In this document: in pieces, positions 26,583-36,012 of the stretch
Layout of the letters: the number at the start of each line of letters is the position of its first letter
How positions within the stretch are numbered: position 1 is the first letter of the stretch
NCBI RefSeq assembly: GCF_003966565.1
Contig: NZ_AP018718.1
Span: 1,054,001 to 1,118,000, forward strand
Length of the DNA stretch: 64,000 bases
DNA from: Sulfuricystis multivorans
GTDB taxonomy: Bacteria > Pseudomonadota > Gammaproteobacteria > Burkholderiales > Rhodocyclaceae
Reading direction: 5' to 3'
Position numbers and translations under genes: made by a program
Notes under the pieces: generated by a model
Told to the model about the DNA's origin: nothing
Databases searched by the model: none
What the model saw: only the letters and a program-made list of their open reading frames with translations

Positions 26583-28314
26583 TGGCAAGGTGCCGCGCGA
26601 GGAGGCCGAGCGTTTCCGCCGCGAGCGCCGCTTTTACCGCGGTATGACCCATCCGCTCACGGTGATCGCCGAACAGCGTTGGAAGTCGCCTACGCCGCCC
26701 TATCGCTTGCTCGATCTCGAGACGCTGACCGAATGGCTCGCCGGCTGGGTTGGCCTGCCGTATTACCACATCGATCCGCTGAAGGTGAATCTCGCCGCCG
26801 TCACCGAGGTGATGAGTTCCGCCTACGCGAGCCGTTTCCGTATCCTGCCGGTCGAGGTGCGCGCGACCGAGGTGGTGATCGCCACCGCCGAACCGTTCAT
26901 TCGCAGCTGGGAGGCGGAACTCGAACCGATCCTGAAGAAAGACATCCGGCTGGTGGTCGCCAACCCGCAAGACATCGAGCGCTACCAGGTCGAGTTCTAC
27001 AACCTCGCCAAATCGGTGAAGAGCGCGCTGGCGCGCGGCGACGTGGCCCGCACCGGCGTTTCCAATTTCGAGCAGCTCGTCGAGCTCGGTCGCGGCAAGA
27101 CCACGCTCGATGCCAACGACCAGCACATCGTGCTGATCGTCGACTGGCTCTGGCAATATGCGTTCGAGCAGCGCGCTTCCGACATCCACATCGAGCCGCG
27201 GCGGGAAATGGGCATCGTGCGTTTCCGGATCGACGGCGTGCTGCACCAGGTCTATCAGATCCCGATGCCGGTCCTCAATGCGATGACCAGCCGCATCAAG
27301 ATCCTCGGCCGCATGGACGTGGTCGAAAAACGCCGCCCGCAGGATGGCCGCATCAAGACGCGCTCGCCCGATGGCGAAGAGATCGAGCTCAGGCTCTCCA
27401 CGCTGCCGACTGCTTTCGGCGAGAAGCTGGTGATGCGCATCTTCGATCCCGAGGTGCTGGTACGTGATCTGGCCGATCTCGGTTTTTCCAGCGAGGATGC
27501 CGCGCGCTGGCAGGAGATGACCGCCAAGCCCAACGGCATCATCCTCGTCACCGGCCCGACCGGCTCGGGCAAGACGACGACGCTGTATTCGACGCTCAAG
27601 CAGTTGGCCACGCCGGAAGTCAACGTCTGCACACTCGAAGACCCGATCGAGATGATCGAACCAGCCTTCAATCAGGTGCAGGTGCAGCCGGAGCTCGGCG
27701 TCACCTTCGCTGCCGGTATCCGCGCGCTGATGCGCCAGGATCCGGACATCATCATGGTTGGTGAAATCCGCGACCTCGAGACCGCCGACATGGCGGTACA
27801 GGCCGCACTGACCGGCCATTTGGTGTTGTCGACGCTGCATACCAACGACGCGCCGACGGCGGTCACGCGACTCCTCGATCTGGGTGTGCCGCCCTATCTG
27901 CTGCAAGCGACGGTGATCGGCGTGATGGCGCAGCGCTTGGTGCGCACGCTCTGTCCGCACTGCAAGCAAGCCGCGCCGCTCGACAAGGATGACGAAGTCC
28001 TCTGGCAGGGACTGGTCTCCCCGTGGAAAGCGAAGCAACCGACCCGGCTCCATCGACCGGTCGGCTGCCTCGAATGCCGCATGACCGGCTATCTCGGGCG
28101 CATCGGCCTCTACGAGATCATGCCGATGAGTCAGGAGATCAAGGGCTTGATCGGCCCACATACCGACATCGCGGCGTTGCGCGAACGCGCGATCAAGGCC
28201 GGTATGCAGCCGCTCAGGATCGCCGGGGCGCGCAAGGTGGCGGCCGGATTGACGACGATCGCCGAGGTGTTGAAAGTGGCACCGCCGCTGCAGGATCAGC
28301 TACCGGCGCAATGA
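26512..28314 (+). CDS. GspE/PilB-family secretion or pilus-assembly ATPase
   Basis: Cytoplasmic hexameric ATPase of 600 aa for a type II secretion or type IV pilus system. The N-terminal GspE_N domain is followed by N2 (SDIHIEPRREMGIVRFRIDGVLHQV), Walker A near residue 350 (GPTGSGKTTTLYSTL), the Asp box (TLEDPIEMIEPAFNQVQVQ), Walker B (RQDPDIIMVGEIRD) and the His box (LSTLHTNDAPTAVTRL). The zinc tetracysteine is CPHC..CLEC. No inner-membrane or pilin partner is adjacent, so the choice between GspE and PilB is open; it is an orphan ATPase here. Confidence 0.9.
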   Translation: MNSAAANGEHRLTLQEVIDALILDGKVPREEAERFRRERRFYRGMTHPLTVIAEQRWKSPTPPYRLLDLETLTEWLAGWVGLPYYHIDPLKVNLAAVTEVMSSAYASRFRILPVEVRATEVVIATAEPFIRSWEAELEPILKKDIRLVVANPQDIERYQVEFYNLAKSVKSALARGDVARTGVSNFEQLVELGRGKTTLDANDQHIVLIVDWLWQYAFEQRASDIHIEPRREMGIVRFRIDGVLHQVYQIPMPVLNAMTSRIKILGRMDVVEKRRPQDGRIKTRSPDGEEIELRLSTLPTAFGEKLVMRIFDPEVLVRDLADLGFSSEDAARWQEMTAKPNGIILVTGPTGSGKTTTLYSTLKQLATPEVNVCTLEDPIEMIEPAFNQVQVQPELGVTFAAGIRALMRQDPDIIMVGEIRDLETADMAVQAALTGHLVLSTLHTNDAPTAVTRLLDLGVPPYLLQATVIGVMAQRLVRTLCPHCKQAAPLDKDDEVLWQGLVSPWKAKQPTRLHRPVGCLECRMTGYLGRIGLYEIMPMSQEIKGLIGPHTDIAALRERAIKAGMQPLRIAGARKVAAGLTTIAEVLKVAPPLQDQLPAQ

Positions 28315-28315
28315 T

Positions 28316-28744
28316 TCACCCTGCCTTGCGGCGGATGCAGTCGAGATAGGCCGCGCCGTCGGGCGGCTGACGCTCGCGCTGGGCGCGCCAGATCGTCTCG
28401 CCGAGGCAGTCGAGGATGTCGTGCAATGCATCGTGGACGTTGCCGTGGTGCGAGCGCCGAGTTTCGAACAGCGCGCGAATGCCTGGCGGCTGATCGATCG
28501 ACAATTGCTCGGCGATCGCCAGATGCAGGGAAAGATGCAGGAAGGGGTTCATCGCGCCGTCCTCGGGCGTCCATTCGCGGGTCAGCGCATCGGCAGCGAC
28601 GAGCAGCGCGTGATATTCCGGATGCATCGCGATGACGTCGGCGGCGATGGTTTCCAATGCTGACGCGGGAACGCCGCCGCAGCGCTTGCGCCAGGCCTCG
28701 ATGAAGAATTGCCGTGCCTGGTCACGCGTGGGGTTGAAGAGCAT
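28316..28744 (-). CDS. DUF1841 family protein
   Basis: Conserved 142-aa protein of unknown function (MLFNPTRDQARQFFIEAWRKR, MNPFLHLSLHLAIAEQLSIDQPPGIR, HDILDCLGETIWRAQRERQPPDG). Soluble and helical with no signal peptide. Its start overlaps the end of nth by 23 bases, so the two are probably translated together. The convergent ATPase gene ends one base away. Confidence 0.88.
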   Translation of the reverse strand: MLFNPTRDQARQFFIEAWRKRCGGVPASALETIAADVIAMHPEYHALLVAADALTREWTPEDGAMNPFLHLSLHLAIAEQLSIDQPPGIRALFETRRSHHGNVHDALHDILDCLGETIWRAQRERQPPDGAAYLDCIRRKAG

Positions 28745-29369
28745 TCTTGTCCTCGTAGGCGCACAGGTCACGGATCACGCAGCGCCAGCATTCGGGTTTG
28801 CGCGCCTTGCAGACATAGCGGCCGTGCAGGATCAGCCAATGGTGCGCATGTTGGCGGAATTCGCGGGGGACGACTTCGAGCAGCTTCTTTTCCACCGCGC
28901 GGACATCCTTGCCCGGCGCGAGTCCGGTGCGGTTGGCAACACGGAAGATGTGGGTATCGACGGCGATCGTCGGTTCCTGGAAGACGACGTTGAGCACGAC
29001 ATTGGCCGTCTTGCGACCGACACCGGGCAGGGCTTCGAGGGCAGCCCGGTCATGCGGTACTTCGCCGCCATGCCGCTCGAGAATCTGCCGAGCGGTGGCG
29101 ATGAGGTTTTTTGCCTTGGTTTTGTAAAGGCCGATGGTTTTGATGGAGTCGGCGAGCTTCTCTTCACCGAGTGCGAGCAGCGCCTGTGGCGTCGGGGCGA
29201 CGCAAAACAGCGCGCGGGTGACGAGATTGACACTCTTGTCGGTCGCCTGGGCCGAGAGGATCACTGCGACCAAGAGCTGGAACGGCGTGGCGTATTCGAG
29301 CTCGGTTTTGGGTTCTGGATCGAGCGCCGCGAGGCGGCGGAACAATTCGACGCGTTGCGCTGGCTTCAT
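28722..29369 (-). CDS. nth: Endonuclease III
   Basis: Base-excision repair glycosylase/AP lyase for oxidised pyrimidines, 215 aa. The helix-hairpin-helix LPGVGRKTANVVLNV contains the catalytic Lys. The catalytic Asp is in VDTHIFRV. The [4Fe-4S] loop CKARKPECWRCVIRDLC has the correct C-X6-C-X2-C-X5-C spacing. In many proteobacteria nth directly follows the rnf/rsx operon; here a FimV-like gene and a MITE-like element lie between rnfE and nth. Confidence 0.97.
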   Translation of the reverse strand: MKPAQRVELFRRLAALDPEPKTELEYATPFQLLVAVILSAQATDKSVNLVTRALFCVAPTPQALLALGEEKLADSIKTIGLYKTKAKNLIATARQILERHGGEVPHDRAALEALPGVGRKTANVVLNVVFQEPTIAVDTHIFRVANRTGLAPGKDVRAVEKKLLEVVPREFRQHAHHWLILHGRYVCKARKPECWRCVIRDLCAYEDKNALQPHA

Positions 29370-29377
29370 GCGCCGGG

Positions 29378-30568
29378 TCAGAAGCCGATACGGGGAGGAT
29401 CCGAGTTCGCCGCCCTGCGCCTTAGCCAGAGCGACATCAACAGGGCACCCAACGCTCCTCCTGCAATGACTGCAATGACCAGTTCGACGAGTGCGGATTG
29501 TGACAAGGCTTCCTGTGCCTGCCGCAGGCGTTCCTTTTCCATCTCGAGCCCGCGCATGCGATCTTCCATGAGCTGCAGCCGTTCCTGCAGGCTCTTGTAG
29601 GCCATCTCGGCTTGAGCCAGGCGGGCGATCAATTCCTCTTGAGCCGCGAAAGAGCTCTCGGCCTTACCGGCCAGGGCGGCTTCCTGCGCTGTCGTCGGCT
29701 GTGGTTTCTCGCCCGCCCCGGAGGCGATCACCAGCCGATCGGATTGCGCTGGAGAAGGCTCGGGAGCGGCGACGGGGGTGGCGGTCTTGACCTCTTTCGC
29801 TTTGGCAGCGGATTTCGATGATGGTTGGGTGACCTTCTTCTGCGCTTTGGCGGGACGATAGGGGCCGGTGCGACGCTTCGGCAGGTGGTCCGGATACTTG
29901 AGCGCCGCGGGATCGACCGGCAGGACTTCATCATCGGCAAGTGCCAGATCCGGATTCGCGTTCTTCACCATGCGCTTGAACTTTGCTCGCGCCTTGGGTT
30001 GCAGCGGGTAGCGCTGGCGGGCGAGTTGGTTGAGCGTCAGACCGTGGCTTTGGGGGATGCTTTTTACGGTATCCGTGCGCGGCGAATTTGCGATCGGTAA
30101 CGATGAGGTCACGGGCAGTGCAACCGATTCTGGCAGGAGTTCTCGTGGTGGGCTGGCCAGAAGCGTGTAATGTCGTTCGACTTGTGCGCCACAGCGCGTT
30201 CTCAGCCGGAACTCGACGACCGGTTCACGGATCGTGTCGCCCGTGACGACGAGATGAGTCTTGCCATCGGCCGATTTCCTCAGATCGAGGCGGGCTCGCC
30301 GTGGAAAGAAACTGCTATCGCCTTCCTCGCCGAGGGGTTTGATTTCGAAGCATTCCATGCTGCTGCGTTCCGGATTGGTGACCTCGATTTCGACAGACAG
30401 AGGAGTGCCGATCACCGCTTCGCCCTGAGCGGCTCCGAATCCGGTGGCCTGGCTCGTCATCGGCAGCAGTACGCCGGTTACGAGCAGAGCAAAAGTCGCG
30501 AAAGTCGTTTTGACGCGCAAAGACAGTTCATTGCGGAATAGGTAGTGCGGGAGACCGGGGGTTACCAT
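29378..30568 (-). CDS. FimV-like inner-membrane protein
   Basis: 396-aa protein. A long signal sequence (about residues 15-42) precedes a FimV N-terminal-type beta domain (AAQGEAVIGTPLSVEIEV..RTRCGAQVERHYTLLASP). A degenerate LysM-like segment follows (LTLNQLARQRYPLQPKARAKF). A Lys/Ala/Pro linker leads to a coiled coil (AQEELIARLAQAEMAYKSLQERLQLMEDRMRGL), and a C-terminal membrane helix (LVELVIAVIAGGALGALLMSL) ends in a basic tail. FimV/TspA proteins bind peptidoglycan and help type IV pili, so it may relate to the nearby PilB-like ATPase. The ATG at 30568 has GAGGA 7 bases upstream; another ATG lies 15 bases earlier. Confidence 0.75.
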   Translation of the reverse strand: MVTPGLPHYLFRNELSLRVKTTFATFALLVTGVLLPMTSQATGFGAAQGEAVIGTPLSVEIEVTNPERSSMECFEIKPLGEEGDSSFFPRRARLDLRKSADGKTHLVVTGDTIREPVVEFRLRTRCGAQVERHYTLLASPPRELLPESVALPVTSSLPIANSPRTDTVKSIPQSHGLTLNQLARQRYPLQPKARAKFKRMVKNANPDLALADDEVLPVDPAALKYPDHLPKRRTGPYRPAKAQKKVTQPSSKSAAKAKEVKTATPVAAPEPSPAQSDRLVIASGAGEKPQPTTAQEAALAGKAESSFAAQEELIARLAQAEMAYKSLQERLQLMEDRMRGLEMEKERLRQAQEALSQSALVELVIAVIAGGALGALLMSLWLRRRAANSDPPRIGF

Positions 30569-30610
30569 GTTCGTCCTCGGCATTGGAATATCGGATCAAT
30601 CTAGCATAAA

Positions 30611-30815
30611 CCCGGATTGTCCATTAGGGCGCGAGGCGATATCAAGGCGAAGGCGAGGCCATTTGTGTCCGCGCGACGAGCCAATCCCTCGTCTATTGGC
30701 GAGGAGCGCGGGCGGATAGGGCCCGCCTGCAGATGATGCGCGCCCGCGCAGTCCAAGATCACAAGGCTTGCTCTCGCCCATTCGGTGACAGGACGGTCTA
30801 ATGGACAATCCGGGA
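30611..30815. mobile_element. MITE-like repeat element, copy 2
   Basis: About 205 bp with near-perfect terminal inverted repeats: CCCGGATTGTCCATTAG at the left, and the same 17 bases on the opposite strand at the right end. It shares ends and the core GCGACGAGCCAAT..TATTGGCGAGGAGCG with the copy at 3104-3313, in the same orientation. The better-preserved termini suggest it is the younger copy. It has no coding capacity. It lies 38 bases after the rnfE stop, between rnfE and the FimV-like gene, where it splits an otherwise conserved rnf-nth neighbourhood. Confidence 0.78.
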
Positions 30816-30852
30816 TAAATGCGCTGCTCCGCTGCCATCCGATCGTGCCGAA

Positions 30853-31533
30853 TCATGGCGCTATTTGCAGGATTTGCTGTGCGCGCAACCGTGCCTTGGC
30901 GCGTTCGTTGGCGCGATGGTCGAGCCAGTTGCGCGCAGCGATCATCAGGCCCAGCACGAAGAAGGCGCCGGGCGGCAGAATCGCGATCAGGAAGCCGGGA
31001 TAGTCCTCTGGAAGTATCTGCAAGGCATGGGCGCTCGGAATGATCATCTCGATGCCGGAGAACAGCGTGCCTTGGCCAATGAATTCCCGGATCGCGCCCA
31101 ACAGACCGATCACCCAGACGAAACCCACCCCCATCGCTGCGCCGTCGAAGGCGGCCAGCCAGGTGGAATTTTTGGCGGCGAAGGCTTCGACACGTGCCAG
31201 CACGATGCAGTTGGTGACGATCAGTGGGATGAAGATGCCGAGGACCAGATAGAGATCATGCAGATAGGCGTTGAACAGCAGATCCACCACCGTCACCAGC
31301 GAGGCGATGATGAGGATGAACACCGGGATGCGGATCTCGTAGGGAATGAAACCACGCAGCAGAGAGACGGCGAAGCTCGACAGACTCATCACCAGGATGG
31401 TCGCCAGGCCGAGGCTGACGGCATTGACCATCGAGCTGCTGACGGCGAGCAGCGGGCACAGCCCCAACAGCTGCGCCAGGATGGCGTTCTGCTTCCATAG
31501 GCCGTTGTGGGTGATCTCGCGATAGACGCTCAT
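30853..31533 (-). CDS. rnfE: Rnf complex subunit RnfE
   Basis: Integral membrane subunit of the Rnf ferredoxin:NAD+ oxidoreductase, 226 aa with about six membrane helices (e.g. VFILIIASLVTVVDLLF, LYLVLGIFIPLIVTNCIV). It starts MSVYREITHNGLWKQNAILAQLLGLCPLLAV, the RnfE signature. Cys residues in GLCPLL and TNCIV probably ligate the membrane iron-sulfur centre shared with RnfA. The start overlaps the rnfG stop as ATGA. Confidence 0.97.
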   Translation of the reverse strand: MSVYREITHNGLWKQNAILAQLLGLCPLLAVSSSMVNAVSLGLATILVMSLSSFAVSLLRGFIPYEIRIPVFILIIASLVTVVDLLFNAYLHDLYLVLGIFIPLIVTNCIVLARVEAFAAKNSTWLAAFDGAAMGVGFVWVIGLLGAIREFIGQGTLFSGIEMIIPSAHALQILPEDYPGFLIAILPPGAFFVLGLMIAARNWLDHRANERAKARLRAQQILQIAP

Positions 31534-32243
31534 GGGCCTTTCTCCTGGTAAGTCGAGCCGGCAGGCAGGGTGTAGAGCCGCTCGGCATTGGCGGTCGCCC
31601 AGGCGAGTGCCCGCGCAGTGGCGTGAATGACGGCGCGTGCCGAGATCGTCGCGCCGGCGCGCTGCTCGAACACGCCACCATCCTTCTTGACACGCCATCG
31701 AGCGGCCGGCGGATCGATGAGACTGCGTCCGTCGAACTGGGTGATCCAGGGTCGAGCCTTGTTTTTGTCTTTCTTCGGATCGATGTAATCGCCCAACCCT
31801 GGCGTTTCCTTGTGTTGTGTCACGCGCACCGCGGCGAGTCGGCCATCCGTGCGCACGGCGAGGATCAGTCCGACGCGTCCGGAATAGCCGTCCGGTGCGA
31901 CGGCTTCGAACACCAGCGCGGCGGGCTCGCCATGTTTGCGCGCGCGGTAGAGTCGGGTGACTTCGGTCGTGCCCAGCTCGACGATCGGGGGTAACTCCAG
32001 AGCATCGGCGAGGAGATTGTTGTCGTAGTCTTCTGGCGGCAGGACTTCATTGATCAGCCGGCGTTTGGCGTCGGCCGCGCTGGCCAGGAGGATCGGCTGG
32101 GTGAACTGGTAGACCCCGGCCATCAGGCTGGTAAACACCAGTGTGAATGCCAGCATGATCGCTGCCGTGCGCAATGCGATACGCGGCGCGGCGGCGGGCG
32201 GCGGCCCTGAGGGTGTGGCGGCGGGTGCAGCGGTTTCGCTCAT
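31530..32243 (-). CDS. rnfG: Rnf complex subunit RnfG (covalent FMN)
   Basis: Membrane-anchored periplasmic flavoprotein of 237 aa. One N-terminal helix (IALRTAAIMLAFTLVFTSLMAGVYQF) is preceded by a Pro/Ala-rich leader. The FMN-binding domain contains KETPGLGDYIDPKKDK and the flavinylation motif AGATISARAV, whose Thr carries FMN through a phosphoester. Start ATG 32243 overlaps the rnfD stop. Confidence 0.96.
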   Translation of the reverse strand: MSETAAPAATPSGPPPAAAPRIALRTAAIMLAFTLVFTSLMAGVYQFTQPILLASAADAKRRLINEVLPPEDYDNNLLADALELPPIVELGTTEVTRLYRARKHGEPAALVFEAVAPDGYSGRVGLILAVRTDGRLAAVRVTQHKETPGLGDYIDPKKDKNKARPWITQFDGRSLIDPPAARWRVKKDGGVFEQRAGATISARAVIHATARALAWATANAERLYTLPAGSTYQEKGP

Positions 32244-33256
32244 CTCTCGGACTTCCTGCGGTGGCCGAAGACTTTCGGCTGGGTGAGCATGTCGATCAGC
32301 GGTACGAACAGGTTCATGAGGAGAATGGCAAAGGCCATCCCGTCGGGGTAGGCGCCGAAGCTGCGGATGATCCAGGTCAGCAGTGCGGCGCCGGCGGCGA
32401 AGATGATCTTGCCGAGCGGTGTGGTGCTGCCCGAGACCGGGTCGGTGGCGATGAAGAAGGCGCCGAGCATCGCGCCGCCGGTGAATAGATGGAAATTGGC
32501 GCCGACGAAACGGTCCGGGTTGGCGATGTTGAAAGTCGTAGCGACCAGAGCGAGTGTGACGGCGAAGGCGACCGGCACGTGCCAGGTGATGATGCGCTGT
32601 TTGAGCAGCCATAGACCGCCGACCAGGTAGCCGGCAGCCACCCATTCCCAACCGCGCCCGCCGATGTTGCCGAAAGTGGCGTGAGAACCCAGGATGCCGG
32701 CGATGGTGGCACGTTGCTCTGGGTCGCGCAGGATGGTGCGCAGTGCATCGAGCGGTGTGGCCATCACGATTGCGTCGAGTTGACGGTCGCTGGCGAAGAT
32801 TGCCCGCAGCATCGGCTCGAAGGTGTTCATTTCCGCCCGTGGCCATTGCGACATCAGTTGCGGATAGGCGACGATCATCGCGCAGAAGGCGACCATCGCC
32901 GGATTGAACGGATTTTGGCCGAGGCCCCCATAGAGATGTTTGACGACGAGGATGGCGATCAGCACACCGGTGACCGTCAGCCACCACGGCACGATCGGCG
33001 GAAAGGTCAGCGCCACGAGCCAGGCGGTGACCAGTGCACTACCATCGGTGACGAACAGCAGCACCGGCTTGCCGCGCAATTTGAGCATCAGCGCCTCGGC
33101 GCTCAGCGCGGTCACCGAGGCCAGCAGAATCTGCACCAGGATCGCCGGGCCGAAGAACCAGACATAGGCAAAGATGCCGGGCAAGAGCGCGATCAGCACC
33201 TTGAGCATCACGACGCGCACACTGACGTCCTGGGAGATGTGGGGGGCGTAGGCCAT
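32240..33256 (-). CDS. rnfD: Rnf complex subunit RnfD (covalent FMN)
   Basis: Polytopic membrane subunit of 338 aa, homologous to NqrB. It starts [20 protein letters not shown] and has multiple helices (VLIALLPGIFAYVWFFGPAILV, LVTAWLVALTFPPIVPWWLTV). The flavinylation motif near SGSTTPLGKI supplies the FMN-linked Thr. Its start codon shares one base with the rnfC stop (TGATG). Confidence 0.96.
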   Translation of the reverse strand: MAYAPHISQDVSVRVVMLKVLIALLPGIFAYVWFFGPAILVQILLASVTALSAEALMLKLRGKPVLLFVTDGSALVTAWLVALTFPPIVPWWLTVTGVLIAILVVKHLYGGLGQNPFNPAMVAFCAMIVAYPQLMSQWPRAEMNTFEPMLRAIFASDRQLDAIVMATPLDALRTILRDPEQRATIAGILGSHATFGNIGGRGWEWVAAGYLVGGLWLLKQRIITWHVPVAFAVTLALVATTFNIANPDRFVGANFHLFTGGAMLGAFFIATDPVSGSTTPLGKIIFAAGAALLTWIIRSFGAYPDGMAFAILLMNLFVPLIDMLTQPKVFGHRRKSER

Positions 33257-34761
33257 CAGGCTTCGTCCTTTCCTTCGGGATGCGCACGGCTTTGCGCGGC
33301 GGCGATCACCGCTGCGGCGCCTTCCTGGGCGAGCTTGGCCTTGGTCTCGGCGGCCTTGGCGGCGAGCCGCGCGGCCTTCTCGGCCTTTTCGCGTTCCTCG
33401 CGGAACTTGCGGAATTCGTAGCGTTCGCGGGCCCGGTCGGCGGCGGCCTTTTCCCGTTCGCGGGCACGGATTTCCGATTTCGCGAAACGGTAGTAATCGA
33501 CCAGCGGGATGTGTGAGGGACAGACATAGGCGCAACAGCCGCATTCGATGCAATCGAACAGATGGTATTCCTGCGCCTTGCCGAAATTCTTCGACCGGGC
33601 ATACCAGTAGAGCTCGTGCGGCTGAAGGATCATCGGGCAGGCACGCGTGCAGGCGCCGCAACGGATACAGGGCATTTCCGGCGGCGGAGGCGGGAACAGG
33701 GCCGGGCTCATCGCCAATAGGCAGTTGGTCGCCTTGACTACCGGCAATGAAGACTCCGGCAGCACGAAGCCCATCATCGGCCCGCCCATCACGATGCGAT
33801 CGGTGTCCGGTTTGGGTTCGCCAAGCGCGAGTAAGGCATCGATCGGCGTGCCGATGCGCGCCTCGACATTGCCTGGCCGGGCGTAATTGCCGGCGAGGGT
33901 CACGATGCGACAGATCAGCGGTTCGTCGTGCAGTACCGCACGCGCCACGGCATGAGCGGTGCCAACATTGAAACATTGCACGCCGAAATCCGGGCCCAGT
34001 TTGCCATAGGGGATTTCGATGCCGGTCAGCACGCGGATCATCTGTTTCTCGCCGCCGGCCGGATAACGCGTCGGCACGGGGATCACCTGCATATCTTTTC
34101 CGCCCGCAGCCTCGACGGCAGCGCGCATCGCCGCCGCGGCATCGGGCTTGTTGTCCTCGATGCCGAACAGGATGCGTTTCGCGCCCATCAGGTGGCGGAT
34201 GATCGCCGCGCCGGCGACGATCGTCGGCGCGCGTTCGCGCATCAGGCGGTCATCGCAGGTGATCCAGGGTTCGCATTCGGCGCCATTGATCACCAGCGTC
34301 TCGATGTGCGCGTTCATTTTGACGTGACTGGGAAACACCGCGCCGCCCAGACCGACGATGCCGGCTTCGCGGATGCGCGTGCGCAGCTTGGCGGGATCGG
34401 TAGAGAACGGCTCGAGCGGCACGCGCTCACGCCACGCATCTTCACCATCCGCTTCGATGATCGCGCAGGGTGCCGCCAGTGCCGAAGGGTGCGGCAGCGT
34501 GCGCGATTCGATGCCGATCACGGTGCCGGAGGTCGGTGCATGCACGCAGGTGCCAAAAGGTCCTTCCGCGCTGCCGATGCATTGGCCTTTGAGCACGCGT
34601 TCGCCAACCTTGACACGGATATCGACGCCACCGGTCGCGCTCTGTCGAAACGGCACGACCAAGAGCGGCGGCAACGGAGCCGGCGCGATCGGCGTGCGCG
34701 CCGATTCTTCCTTGTGGGCGTCTGGTTTGATGCCGCCGGGAAAGCGAAACAGCTCAAGCAT
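33256..34761 (-). CDS. rnfC: Rnf complex subunit RnfC (NADH-binding, two 4Fe-4S)
   Basis: Peripheral subunit of 501 aa that exchanges electrons with NAD(H). The N-terminal RnfC barrel sandwich domain is followed by the NADH/FMN domain ([50 protein letters not shown]). Two [4Fe-4S] motifs follow: [12 protein letters not shown] and [12 protein letters not shown]. The tail is a short charged Ala/Glu/Lys helix ([30 protein letters not shown]), far shorter than the repeat tail in E. coli RsxC. It overlaps rnfB by 8 bases. Confidence 0.97.
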   Translation of the reverse strand: MLELFRFPGGIKPDAHKEESARTPIAPAPLPPLLVVPFRQSATGGVDIRVKVGERVLKGQCIGSAEGPFGTCVHAPTSGTVIGIESRTLPHPSALAAPCAIIEADGEDAWRERVPLEPFSTDPAKLRTRIREAGIVGLGGAVFPSHVKMNAHIETLVINGAECEPWITCDDRLMRERAPTIVAGAAIIRHLMGAKRILFGIEDNKPDAAAAMRAAVEAAGGKDMQVIPVPTRYPAGGEKQMIRVLTGIEIPYGKLGPDFGVQCFNVGTAHAVARAVLHDEPLICRIVTLAGNYARPGNVEARIGTPIDALLALGEPKPDTDRIVMGGPMMGFVLPESSLPVVKATNCLLAMSPALFPPPPPEMPCIRCGACTRACPMILQPHELYWYARSKNFGKAQEYHLFDCIECGCCAYVCPSHIPLVDYYRFAKSEIRAREREKAAADRARERYEFRKFREEREKAEKAARLAAKAAETKAKLAQEGAAAVIAAAQSRAHPEGKDEA

Positions 34762-35323
34762 GGTGAATCATCGTCCTGACAGGCTGAAGCTGATACACCG
34801 GATATTTCCACTTCCAGGTGTCGAGCGTTTCCGGCAGCGGTTGCATGTGGATGCAATTGACCGGGCAGGGCGGCACGCACAGCTCGCAGCCGGTGCATTG
34901 CGCGGCAATCACCGTGTGCATCTGCTTCGCGGCGCCGACGATCGCATCGACCGGACAGGCCTGGATGCACAGCGTGCAGCCGATGCACAAGTTTTCGTCG
35001 ATGACCGCGACGCTCTTCGGTTTCTCGATGCCATGCTCGGCCGAGAGCGGCTTGAATTCGCGGCCGAGCAGATCGGCAAGCTTGCGGATGCCTTCCTCGC
35101 CGCCGGGTGGGCACTGATTGATGTCGGCCTCGCCCTTGGCGATGGCTTCGGCGTAGGGCTTGCAGCCGGGATAACCGCATTGGCCGCATTGCGTCTGCGG
35201 CAGGATCGCATCGATCTTCTCGACCAGCGGATCGCCCTCGACCTTGAAGCGCACCGCGGCGAAACCGAGTGCTGCACCGAGCACGATGGCGCCCAAAGCC
35301 ATGACCAGGATCGCTGCAAACAT
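34754..35323 (-). CDS. rnfB: Rnf complex subunit RnfB (ferredoxin-like)
   Basis: Iron-sulfur electron-input subunit of 189 aa. One N-terminal membrane helix ([23 protein letters not shown]) is followed by the Fe4S4 domain [16 protein letters not shown] and two ferredoxin motifs, [16 protein letters not shown] and [16 protein letters not shown]. It lies 4 bases after rnfA, within the rnfABCDGE operon. Confidence 0.97.
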   Translation of the reverse strand: MFAAILVMALGAIVLGAALGFAAVRFKVEGDPLVEKIDAILPQTQCGQCGYPGCKPYAEAIAKGEADINQCPPGGEEGIRKLADLLGREFKPLSAEHGIEKPKSVAVIDENLCIGCTLCIQACPVDAIVGAAKQMHTVIAAQCTGCELCVPPCPVNCIHMQPLPETLDTWKWKYPVYQLQPVRTMIHHA

Positions 35324-35327
35324 TTAT

Positions 35328-35912
35328 TTACTTGTATTTGTCCAGTCCAGCGAAACCCATGAAGGCCAGGCTCATGATGCCGGCGGTGATCATCGCGATC
35401 GCAGTGCCACGGAAATACACCGGCACGTCCGCACCCTCGAGACGTTCGCGCAGGCCGGCGAAGATCACCAGCGCCAGCGAAAAACCGAGCGCGGAGCCGA
35501 AACCGAACAGCAGCGATTCGACGAGGTTGTGCTTCAAACCGATGTTGAGCAGCGGGATGCCCAAGACCGCGCAGTTGGTGGTGATCAGCGGTAGGTAGAT
35601 GCCGAGCACCTGGTGCAGCAAGGGACTCGTTTTCTGGATCACCAGTTCGGTCAGCTGCACGATCGCCGCGATGGTGACGATGAACGAGAGGGTGCGCAGA
35701 TAGAACAGGTCATAGGGCGCGAGCAACCAGCGGTCGATCACATAGCTGGTGCCGCAGGCGAGCGTCAGCACGAAGGTGGTGGCGGCGCCCATGCCAAGCG
35801 CGGTTTCCAGCTTCCTCGACACGCCCATGAAGGGGCACAGGCCGAGGATGCGCACGAAGACGACGTTGTTGACGAGAACCGCGCCGAGGATGATGAAGAG
35901 ATAGCTGGTCAT
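35328..35912 (-). CDS. rnfA: Rnf complex subunit RnfA
   Basis: First gene of the rnfABCDGE operon; a 194-aa membrane protein with about six helices, starting [32 protein letters not shown] and containing [20 protein letters not shown]. It pairs with RnfE in a pseudo-symmetric arrangement, with Cys residues that hold a membrane iron-sulfur cluster. An open frame upstream of the ATG at 35912 is not conserved. GGGA precedes the start. Confidence 0.97.
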   Translation of the reverse strand: MTSYLFIILGAVLVNNVVFVRILGLCPFMGVSRKLETALGMGAATTFVLTLACGTSYVIDRWLLAPYDLFYLRTLSFIVTIAAIVQLTELVIQKTSPLLHQVLGIYLPLITTNCAVLGIPLLNIGLKHNLVESLLFGFGSALGFSLALVIFAGLRERLEGADVPVYFRGTAIAMITAGIMSLAFMGFAGLDKYK

Positions 35913-35961
35913 GATGTCCCGACTGTGCCGCGCGCGCACCGTGGCACGACGGCAGCTACGG

Positions 35962-35990
35962 ATTATCGCGCGTCGGTGGGCGGACAACAA
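35962..35990 (-). promoter_or_regulatory. Predicted rnf operon promoter
   Basis: Read toward rnfA: TTGTTG (35985-35990), a 17-bp spacer, then GATAAT (35962-35967). The predicted start lies about 40 bases before the rnfA ATG. No other good promoter is seen in the 100-base gap between ppk and rnfA, and all six rnf genes overlap or nearly touch, so this may drive the whole operon. Confidence 0.5.
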
Positions 35991-36012
35991 CCCTGCGGCC
36001 GGAACGGGAATC

